The notes under the pieces were generated by a model that worked only from the letters and a program-made list of their open reading frames with translations, did no database searches and was not told the DNA's origin. Below, in pieces: positions 56,728 to 64,000 of a stretch of 64,000 nt of DNA; within the stretch, counting starts at the first letter, position 1, and each line of letters starts with the position of its first letter. The DNA comes from Gigantopelta aegis. Lineage: Eukaryota; Mollusca; Gastropoda; Neomphalida; Peltospiridae. Where the stretch lies: assembly GCF_016097555.1 (NCBI RefSeq), contig NC_054712.1, positions 37,556,954 through 37,620,953 of the forward strand. Reading direction: 5' to 3'. Made by a program: the position numbers and the translations under genes.

Positions 56728-57785
56728 GCCTCGGTGGTGTCGTGGTTAAGCCATCGGACATAAGGGTTCGCAGCCCAGTACCGGTTCCCACCCAGAGCGA
56801 GTTTTAAAGGGGAATTCCTGAGTTTGCTGCATTGAAACATGTTTCCGACTAATAAAATATTTCTACGATTAAACTTCTATATTAAATATATTTTCTTGCT
56901 TAGAATATCAGTGTCTTTATATTCAATGTGTTTCTGGTCGTCTTAATATATGTAAGAAGCCCAAACTGAACTTTGTCTTCAAATAATTTCGTATGTACGA
57001 AAAATTTAAGGTAGTACTATACCAAATAACTTCCGGCTGGGTCAAAGTTCGAGGTGCACCCAATTTTTGATAGAGAAGTGAACACCACAAGTCCTGTGAT
57101 TGGTTATAAATGTGAGTGTGTTGGTTGTAAAAAATAATAGTTTCATCTGGGTAAAATAAATGTTCAATTTTATTTCATCCAGTACCAATGTGTCAAGTAG
57201 CCTTGTGCTTGAAACATGTATGGGGTACCTGTAAAAAAAAGTACTCAAATTTTGTGCGAAACTAGGGTAGTCATAGACGCTACCCGTTATCTCAGAAACG
57301 AGCAGCTTGACCCCCATTTTTTTCTGATTCACTTTAAGTGTAAGGGGTGGTAGTATTTATATCCGTGGCGTTTATATCGGTTGATACGTTGCAGGTAGGA
57401 GTTTTAGCCGCATATGTTACTATTGTCGTCTATGGGATTTGATTTGGTAGTATACACCCTTAACATAGTACAAATATTAGAACGATCAGAAACACGTTTA
57501 ATATAAAACTACAAATATTTTATGCAGAAAAATATATTTAATATATAATTACAATCGTTAAAAAGTCTCTGTTAGTCGATAACATCTTAAACATTGCAGC
57601 AAATTCAGGAATGTTCCTTTAACGACTCAATGGGTACGTGTAAAACCACTACACCCTCTTCTCTCTCACTAACCACTAACAGCTATCCTAGACAGACAGC
57701 CCAGAGAGCTGAGGTGTGTGCTAGGGACAGCGTGTTTGAACCTTAATGGGATATAAGCACGAAAATAAGCTGAAATGTAACCAAA
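56728..57785 (+). mobile_element. SINE (head 2, tail C) split by nested MITEs
   Basis: Left part 56728-56813 and right part 57621-57785. Between them lies a fold-back MITE (56814-57003 plus 57464-57620), itself split by a ggtgtatactaccaaat MITE (57004-57463). TTAA flanks the innermost element on both sides, and TTAA/TA flanks the middle one, as judged against the uninterrupted SINE at 54170. Confidence 0.9.
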
Positions 57786-57825
57786 TGAAAAACAAATTTC
57801 TAAATATTCACCACAACGTAATATA

Positions 57826-58357
57826 TACTCTTTAAAAAAAAGTAGGGGAACTCTAATAAGAATTTACAATTGCCAAAATTGTAAGGTATATTAGCTGTGG
57901 GGAATGGTTATATGATAATAGTGAATTAACTGGGTAAACATTACAACCGTTAGTTCAGCATTTCAGTTGCTTTTATGACCACCAAAGATGTTGAAGGACT
58001 ATTGGGGTCAGAAGTGAAATTTGAAAGTTGACGGTTTTTTATCAGTGAATCACAAATTCAAACAATAAAAATGACTAAAAACAAAACAATAACAACTGTA
58101 TGATCAACAGAATGAAAAAGATTGACAGAAATACTGTTTTACAGTGATTAATGGAAATTTCTGGAAATTGTCAAAATCAAGAATGACACCCCACGCATGT
58201 GTATGGGGCAACTGCGTGATGCATGTGCAAACTATGGAATAGGTTTTGGTGTGCTGATAAACAGACCTGAATGTTCTTTAGTAGGATGTCTGTGGTCAAA
58301 ACATATGTTCGGTCTAACATTAATATTTCAGGTTCCCCTACCTTTTTTGAAGAGTAT
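57826..58357. mobile_element. 0.53-kb TIR element tactcttcaaaa, copy 2
   Basis: Counterpart of 54468-54991, with small indels (acaaaacaataacaactg near 58082). Confidence 0.85.
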
Positions 58358-58427
58358 TCATTGACGTTGTGTTGTCTCGAGTATGTCTCGTCCTATGTGG
58401 AACTCATTAGTGTGAAATCAATAAGTA

Positions 58428-58913
58428 TTACATTACTAGACACAATAAGTAAAACTAGAACGCGTCTTTGATACTGGCTGAATTTATGTTTAATCACGCG
58501 GTCGCCATTACTCCCTTTACCAGAAATATAAGTAGGAAGTCAAATTATTATGAAAGCAATTTGGTATATTGGTGCAATAATTTAATGAATCCACAGTTCG
58601 GTTTTTTTATATTCATTTAGATTATTTTAGCACTAGAGGAACTAATAAGAACCGTCTTAATTTAAGTGAACCCGCCAGTTCGAAAAGCAATATCATAAAA
58701 ATAAAACTAATGTAAGATTTCCGTCGGATAAAAATAAGCGATCTGTAATATACTACGCAGGGCCTGTTTAATAGTTTCCTATCGTTCTAATCGCTTCTCT
58801 TTGTTTTTTCTTCTTCTGTTTTTTTCTTTTTCATCGTTTGCCTGTTTTGTACTTATGTACATGATGCCGTACTTTGCAAGAATTGTTTTGCACTTAGGTC
58901 CGGCCAACTACCG
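58428..58913. other. proposed intron of the cysteine-knot gene, no feature recognised
   Basis: Unique AT-rich sequence. No further signal-peptide or six-Cys exon was found here on the minus strand. Confidence 0.45.
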
Positions 58914-58996
58914 CACACACATGGTGCATATAAAAGATCTCTCTCTACCAATGTAAAAATTACCAAATGTATGACATCCAATAGCCGTTGATTAAT
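58914..58996 (+). mobile_element. SINE body and tail B fragment
   Basis: catggtgcatataaaagatc...gccgttgattaataaa. Confidence 0.75.
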
Positions 58997-59170
58997 AAAT
59001 GCATTTTGTGATATTAAGTACACCAGGATGACCAAAAACACTTCGAATGTACGGAAATTGATAATCTAAACAATAAAATCTAAGTAGAGTATGATTTCAG
59101 TTGTCAAAAAACGGCTCTAATAGTAAAAAATATTCCTTAGTGTTTAAAACTAGGGCATGTCCCTTTAACT
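58996..59170. mobile_element. right half of the aaagggacagaccctag MITE
   Basis: atgcattttgtgatattaag to actagggcatgtcccttt, same family as 4410 and 13950. Confidence 0.85.
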
Positions 59171-59171
59171 T

Positions 59172-59310
59172 TAACATACATACGTACATACATACATACA
59201 TACATACATACATACATACATACATACATACATAGTATACATAGTATACATAGTATACATATAATCATACATACATACATACATACATACCGGTACATAC
59301 ATACATACAT
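59172..59310. repeat. (CATA)n microsatellite
   Basis: CATA units with TAGTATACATAG interruptions. Confidence 0.93.
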
Positions 59311-59317
59311 GCACGTA

Positions 59318-59572
59318 AGCGGGATCGACCACGTAGATTGTAGGCCCCATGTACAGGTTCGAGTCCCAGCAACGGCATGGAACAATTTGTAAGGCCAGAA
59401 AGGATTTAATTATCCCCTGCGCCAGTGCGTTAATATCTATGTATGTAACAGTCAACCTCGACATACATACAATATATAGATATTCATACATCAATACATA
59501 CATACATACATACATACATACATACATACATACATAGTATACATACAATCATACATATATACATATATACAG
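59318..59572 (+). mobile_element. SINE with CATA tail, sister of 10205
   Basis: ggttcgagtcccagcaacgg B-box region, gcgccagtgcgttaatatct body, then (CATA)n from about 59480 to 59572. Confidence 0.75.
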
Positions 59573-60261
59573 CAGTTGGGACATTTTGGGCCGATTTGGT
59601 ACATAATGTTTTGAACGGTACATCTTGGGCGGTTGGGACATTTTGGACTTCAACACCCTCATCCTAGACCGACCGCTTATCAAGCGAGCACTTTACCACT
59701 GGGCCACAGGCTACCTGTTAACAATAGTGGGTTAGTTAGTGACACATTGTTAGTGGTCAGTGAGACCCTGTCAGATTCAGTTTGGTATACTGCTACGTCA
59801 AAATAAATCATGCATATTTTAGGAGTTAGCGGCTCATCGTTTAGTTTGGCACAGTCAAAATAAATATGTCGTGAGACGAATCCAGAGAGTAACCATGGCC
59901 GCCATGCACACCCCAACCCCCACCTCCATCACATATTTTTCATTCACCTTTTATATTGCCGTGCCTTGCAATCAAAACAGGACTTAACAGGGTGAGGTTT
60001 GTTTGGGTAATTATTTTCAAAAATGTGAGGGTTCTTTGATTGTGGGGTTGGGTTGGGTTGGGGTTTGTTTGTTTTTTTGTTTTTTTGTTTTTTGTTTTTT
60101 TGTTTTTTTGGGGGGTTGTCTAAGGAAATATTTTTTTCTTACATCTGTTTAACATGTATCCAGTGAATATTTTAGCTGGAATTAAGACAAACTTGCTAAC
60201 TAATTAATTGTGTATTCAAGTGTCTGGGGTGTGAAAAAAATGGTAGCATTTTCAAAGAACA
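59573..60261. other. no gene recognised; SINE head 1 trace and G/T tract
   Basis: A head 1 remnant on the minus strand lies at about 59663-59710 (gtggcccagtggtaaagtgc). A G/T-rich tract is at about 60035-60118. The rest is unique. Confidence 0.5.
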
Positions 60262-60650
60262 ACTGGCCCAGTGCTTATAAAACGTTTAGAGCCCAGCCTC
60301 AATCTCTAATGGCGTCATCACACGCATACAATTTTAGAGCCCAGCCTCAATCTCTAATGGCGTCATCACACGCATACAATTTTAGAACCCAGCCTCAATC
60401 TCTAATGACGTCACACGCATACAATTTTAGAGCCCAGCCTCAAGCTCTAATGACGTCGCACGCATACAATTTGTATGGCGTTGCCATGACGTTAGTGTTG
60501 CACGCTGCTAGTCTCGAGTCTAGTCTCTAAAAGTTATATAAGTTCAGACTTTAATGTCATGGCAACGCCATTCAAATAGCATTACGTTAAAGTCTGTACT
60601 TTATTAAAGTCTAGACTTTAAGTTTTATAAGCACGGCGCCTGGTATATTA
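60262..60650. mobile_element. MITE with cagtgcttataaaac ends and four internal tandem units
   Basis: Inverted ends cccagtgcttataaaacg and gttttataagcacgg. Inside, four tandem units of 48, 48, 45 and 45 bases (60284-60470) each contain tctaatggcgtcatcacacg or tctaatgacgtcacacg. A frame runs through them on the plus strand (60210-60530) but has no support as a gene. It lies in the intron just downstream of the signal-peptide exon. Confidence 0.82.
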
Positions 60651-60676
60651 TATAAGGAAGGCTAGGTTTTTCTTAC

Positions 60677-60744
60677 TTGCGATGTGACGACTGTCAATAC
60701 CGCCGCCAAAACGAGACATATCAAAAAGCAATTCATCTTGTCCG
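60677..60744 (-). CDS. signal-peptide exon of the cysteine-knot gene
   Basis: Acceptor tttttttttcag at 60746-60745, then eight bases of 5'UTR (cggacaag), ATG at 60736-60734 and 20 codons: a basic-free start (MNCF), a hydrophobic core (LICLVLAAVLTVV) and a Thr-Ser-Gln cleavage region. The donor gtaaga follows at 60676 in phase 0. A typical secretory signal peptide encoded on its own exon, in the same phase and strand as the six-Cys exons below. This is the only signal-peptide exon I found between 50 and 61 kb. Its link to the modules rests on strand, phase and order and has not been tested by transcript data. Confidence 0.75.
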
Positions 60745-60802
60745 CTGAAAAAAAACCCCACAGAAATCATAATGTATGATATATGAAAGAAAAATTATTC
60801 TT

Positions 60803-61026
60803 AAGTTTGTTTTGTTTAACGACACTACTAGAGCACATTGGTTTATTAATCATCGGCTATTGGATGTCAAACATTTTGTAATTTTGACATATATTCTTAG
60901 AGAGGAAACCGCTACATTTTTTTCATTAGTAGCAAGGGATCTTTATTATGCGCCATCCCACAGACAGGATAGCACATACCACGACCTTTGATGTACCAGT
61001 TGTGGAGCAATGGCTGGAACGAGTTG
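60803..61026 (-). mobile_element. SINE, tail B body, headless
   Basis: tttgttttgtttaacgacac to ggagcaatggctggaacgag. In the proposed first intron. Confidence 0.85.
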
Positions 61027-61095
61027 GCCGTTGGATGTCAAACATTTGTTAATTCTTACATATAGAGAGTACTTGCACTTGCTGTTTTTCTTTTC

Positions 61096-61382
61096 ATGGG
61101 GTTGGGGGTATATAGCTCAGGAGTAAAAGCGATCGCCAATCGGGCTATTTCTCGTTCCAGCCAGTGCACCACGAATGGTATATCAAAGGCCATGGTATGT
61201 ACTATCCTGTCTGTGGGATGGTGCATATAAAAAAAAAATCCCGTGCTAGTAATGGAAATATATAGCGGGTTTCCTTTACAATACTACATGTCAGTGCTAC
61301 AAAATGTTTGACATGCAGTAGCCGATGATTAATAAATCAATGTTTTTAGTGGTGTCGTTAATTAAAACAAACTTTAACTTTG
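61096..61382 (+). mobile_element. SINE, head 1 and tail B
   Basis: gggtatatagctcaggagta head (B-box deleted), body, and tail B. In the proposed first intron, inverted relative to the previous SINE. Confidence 0.85.
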
Positions 61383-61622
61383 AGCTGGACATAGGCATTA
61401 TTAGTAAATATGACTTAAAATCGATGGCCTGGCTTTATAATAAAATTAAAGTTAGATAAGTACAAATATATTTTAAATAAATATGTTCATTCAAAATAGT
61501 TATTTAATGTTGTTACGTGTTCTTGTTAGAAAACTGAACTAATTTTCTGATTATCATTGGAGAAAGAAAACATATATTTTCACGTAAACTAAACCAGAGT
61601 TTACCAAATTTGCTGTACTTAC

Positions 61623-61655
61623 AGTTTCTTGATGAGACTTCTCAGGGCACGTTCG
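61623..61655 (-). other. putative 5'UTR exon of the cysteine-knot gene
   Basis: The minus strand reads acgaacgtgccctgagaagt, continues to aagaaact, and then has a perfect gtaagt donor at 61622. About 30 bases upstream is a TATTTAAA. This would be a short non-coding first exon spliced to the acceptor at 60745. Inferred from position and signals only. Confidence 0.5.
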
Positions 61656-61674
61656 TACATTCGGTGTGGCGTTG

Positions 61675-61682
61675 TTTAAATA
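61675..61682 (-). promoter_or_regulatory. TATA-like box (TATTTAAA)
   Basis: Minus-strand TATTTAAA placed about 25-30 bases above the proposed transcription start. Sequence immediately above it is conserved in the inverted duplicate at 63710-63967. Confidence 0.45.
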
Positions 61683-61976
61683 CACTTTTGAAGTCCATAA
61701 CTGCGGATAACATCAGACGTTTGATCGGTGGTTATCACATAAACACATCTCTCTCCGGACGTTCCCTGCGTTCTCTATATTACAAAAATGACATCTTTTT
61801 TAATAAAAATAAGACGATATTGAAATACTATGGCTTCATTGTGACACGTTTTACATGTGTTGTGAAATTACTGAGTGAGACGCGACACGACATTGAAGAT
61901 AAATAAATGACCCACTTCATACAGTTGTAACACTGATACTTTAAACACGTCAGCTACTCTGGATTGAACAGTTTAA

Positions 61977-62349
61977 AGGGACATTCCTGACTTTGCTGCA
62001 ATTTTTAAGATGTTATCGACTAACAGAGACTTTTTAACGATTGTAATTACATATATATTTTGCTGCATACAATATTAGTGTCTGTATGTTAAACGTGTTT
62101 CTGATCGTTCTAATATTTGTACTAGGTTAAATTTGATTTTATTTCCTAAAAATATTTTTCGTACGTACGAAATGATTTGAAGACAAAATCCAGTTTGAGC
62201 TTCTTACAAATATTGAGACGACCAGAAACACATTGAATATACAGACACTGATATTCTAAACAAGAACATATATTTAATATGTAAGTTTAATCGTAGAAAT
62301 ATTTTATTTGTCGAAAATATCTTACAATGCAGCAAACTCAGGAATGTCC
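61977..62349. mobile_element. fold-back MITE present in only one arm
   Basis: Ends aaagggacattcctgac and caggaatgtcc. The matching place in the right arm (gaacagtttaatatgtcagc, reverse strand) is uninterrupted. The last few bases of the right end are missing. Confidence 0.9.
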
Positions 62350-62394
62350 ATGTCAGTCTGTTTCTTTTATAGGTTTGGAAAAGGGTAGGAGGAC

Positions 62395-62418
62395 GGGGGG
62401 GGGGGGGGGGGGGGGGGG
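62395..62418. repeat. poly-G tract at a SINE 5' end
   Basis: 24 G directly before the SINE head. Confidence 0.95.
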
Positions 62419-62668
62419 ATATATGTCAGTCAGTAAAGCATGCGCTTGAGGTGTCTGGGTAGTAAAGTCGAACCCCATCGAAGGATCCATAAAGTTGCTT
62501 TTCCCTTTCCAACCAGTGTATGTCAAAGGCCGCGGTATGCGCTGTTCTGTCAGATCCTTTGCTGCTGAATGCGATGTGTAAGAAATATAAAGATGTTAAC
62601 ACCCAAAAGCCGATGATTAATTAATCGATGTGTTCCAATAGTGCCAGTCAATCAAATGACCAGAATTT
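62419..62668 (+). mobile_element. SINE, head 3-like and tail B, in the left arm
   Basis: atatgtcagtcagtaaagca head with aagtcgaacccc, reduced body, and tail B (gccgatgattaattaatcg). Its mirror copy is 63383-63637. Confidence 0.8.
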
Positions 62669-62690
62669 GTACGAAAGTGGTAAATGGGGT

Positions 62691-62722
<32 letters not shown>
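62691..62722. repeat. poly-G tract
   Basis: 32 G. Confidence 0.95.
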
Positions 62723-62723
<1 letters not shown>

Positions 62724-62914
62724 GCTGTTTATGGTGAGCTATGGACAATTTGGAATAACACTTGTTGAAAGGAAAGGCAGAATAAAACGGTAATGATCAA
62801 TTCAAAATTGACTGCTCAGCCGAAATTTTATATAACTTGGAGCATTTCTGAAGGGTAGTACGAAACTAAATAAGAGAAAAGATATCATCAGACTATTTAT
62901 CAATGTGGTGGGGA

Positions 62915-62934
62915 GGGGGGGGGGGGGGGGGGGG
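62915..62934. repeat. poly-G tract
   Basis: About 20 G, next to a gctattaaacaaaacgaac SINE tail trace. Confidence 0.95.
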
Positions 62935-62959
62935 CTATTAAACAAAACGAACTTTAAGT

Positions 62960-63132
62960 TCAAACGTTTAATGACAACAATAGAGCACATTGATTTATTA
63001 ATTATCGCTATTGGATGTCAAACATTTGATACTTTTTACATGTAGTCTTAGAGTTGAAGTTATCTTTTATATGCACCATCCCGCAGACAGGGTAACACAT
63101 ACCACAGCCTGTGATATAGCAGTCGTGCTTTA
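62960..63132 (-). mobile_element. SINE tail B fragment
   Basis: gtttaatgacaacaatagag to gtgatatagcagtcgtgc. Confidence 0.8.
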
Positions 63133-63200
63133 AGTTCAATGCTGGCTCGTAAAAATTTAGTGGCTCAAGTTGATACTTTTGTTTTATTATTTAATTAATT

Positions 63201-63205
<5 letters not shown>

Positions 63206-63291
<86 letters not shown>
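63206..63291. repeat. (CT)n microsatellite
   Basis: About 43 CT units. Confidence 0.97.
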
Positions 63292-63295
<4 letters not shown>

Positions 63296-63374
63296 GTTAT
63301 TCCACATTGTCCACAGCTCACCGTAAACAGACTCCCCACCCACCCACCCCCCAACAGACACACCTCTTTATCAA

Positions 63375-63967
63375 ATTCTGGTCATTTGATTGACTGAAAC
63401 CATTGGAACACATCGATGAATTAATCATCGGCTTTTGGATGTTAAAATTTTTATATCTCTTACACATAGCTTTCAGCAGCAAAGGATGTGACAGAACAAC
63501 GCATACCGCGGCCTTTGACATACACTGGTTGGAGCGAAAAAAACCTTTATGGATCCTCCGAGGGGTTTGATCCTACTACCCAGACATATCAAGCGAATGT
63601 TTTACCAACTGACGTATACCCTGCCCCCTCCACCCTCCCCCTCTCCCATTTCAAAACTAATAAAAGAAACAGGCTGACATATTAAACTGTTCAATCCAGA
63701 TTAACTAACGTGTTTCAGGTATCAGTGTTACAACTGTATGAAGTGGGTCATTTATTTATCTTCCGATGTCGTGTCGCGTCTCACTCAGTAATTTCACAAC
63801 ACATGTAAAACGTGACACACTGAAGCCATAGTATTTTAATATCGTCTTATTTTTATTAAAAGAGATGTCATTTTATTAATATAGAGAAAGCAGGGAACGA
63901 TCGAGAGAGATGGGGTTTTTTTTATAACCACCGATCAAACGTCTGATGCTATCCGCAGTAACTGGAA
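63375..63967. repeat. inverted duplication, right arm
   Basis: Mirror of 61695-62668 without the MITE. It stops at 63967, where a SINE tail begins; the copy may resume beyond the window. Confidence 0.9.
63383..63637 (-). mobile_element. SINE in the right arm
   Basis: gattgactgaaaccattgga to ttttaccaactgacgtatac; mirror of 62419-62668. Confidence 0.8.
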
Positions 63968-64000
63968 ATGTTTTATTTAATGACGCACTCAACACATTTT
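63966..64000 (-). mobile_element. SINE tail A cut by the window end
   Basis: aaatgttttatttaatgacg then cactcaacacatttt, the inverted start of tail A. Confidence 0.85.

Larger units (their letters stand above)
55061..58427. repeat. tandem segmental duplication, copy 2 (carries module A), enlarged by insertions
   Basis: Same order as copy 1 but 3.37 kb long because of extra MITE insertions at 55743-56438 and 56814-57620. Ends gtgtgaaatcaataag at about 58427. Confidence 0.92.
61695..62668. repeat. inverted duplication, left arm
   Basis: Reads ccataactgcggataacatc to ...cagtcaatcaaatgac and matches 63375-63967 in reverse. It contains a MITE that the right arm lacks. Confidence 0.9.

Noticed and set aside
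58853..59041. Frame beginning like a signal peptide (MFLVILVYL...)
   Set aside because: It falls in the aaagggacagaccctag MITE; a similar start appears in the MITE copy at 14764-14964, so hydrophobicity comes from the element.
60210..60530. 106-codon plus-strand frame with four 15-16-residue repeats
   Set aside because: It lies across a MITE with tandem 45/48-bp units; the inverted ends of the element enclose the repeats, and there is no start or splice support.
61610..61906. 98-codon plus-strand frame preceded by an acceptor-like sequence
   Set aside because: The inverted copy at 63710-63967 shows indels that break the frame, while the reverse strand gives a better explanation (TATA-like box, 5'UTR and donor).

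Overview
The window is animal nuclear DNA that is poor in genes and rich in repeats. It holds dozens of tRNA-headed SINE copies, several families of fold-back and TIR MITEs, Tc1/mariner, Ty3/gypsy and LINE remnants, and long microsatellites. Genes are split by spliceosomal introns. The SINE bodies (the 'cgttaaacaaaac' and 'cgttaaataaaacattt' tails) resemble repeats I associate with marine gastropod molluscs. That assignment is from memory and unproven; 'metazoan, probably mollusc' is safer.

Two real genes are supported, both on the minus strand. (1) A class A (rhodopsin-like) GPCR has three coding exons at 40390-40636, 19295-19812 and 17652-17903. They join in phase to 338 residues with N1.50, D2.50, C3.25, DRH and NPxxY landmarks. 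Intron 1 is about 20.6 kb and intron 2 about 1.4 kb. (2) A candidate gene for a secreted cysteine-knot-like peptide occupies about 61.7-50.1 kb. A TATA-like box and a short 5'UTR exon (about 61.65 kb) are followed by a signal-peptide exon (60677-60744). Four exons then follow at 55.2, 53.1, 52.2 and 50.3 kb, each encoding one six-cysteine C-C-CC-C-C module. All splice sites are phase 0, and an AATAAA lies downstream of the last exon. This array is the most interesting item in the window.

Layout: 0-2 kb, broken Tc1/mariner-superfamily transposase with unusually wide D-E spacing. 2-17 kb, SINEs, MITEs, a degenerate Tc1 element (10.88-12.27 kb) and a 16-copy 51-bp tandem array grown from a MITE end (13.95-14.77 kb). 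17-20.7 kb, GPCR exons 3 and 2, a large GT-rich microsatellite in intron 2, and about eleven tandem copies of the exon 2 start in intron 1. 20.7-40.3 kb, the rest of GPCR intron 1: microsatellites, fold-backs, a 1.96-kb tandem duplication (25.1-29.0 kb), two LINE reverse-transcriptase remnants, and SINEs. 40.4-40.6 kb, GPCR exon 1. 43.5-47.2 kb, a degenerate Ty3/gypsy pol gene split by SINEs. 47.9-48.4 kb, an 88-bp x5 array inside a SINE. 50-61.7 kb, the cysteine-knot gene, including a 2.15-kb tandem duplication that copied one module exon. 61.7-64.0 kb, an inverted duplication that carries the presumed upstream region in mirror image and predicts a divergent paralogue beyond the right edge.

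The two genes have no evident functional link. All calls come from reading the sequence only; no alignment or search was run, and repeat boundaries are good to about 5-10 bases.
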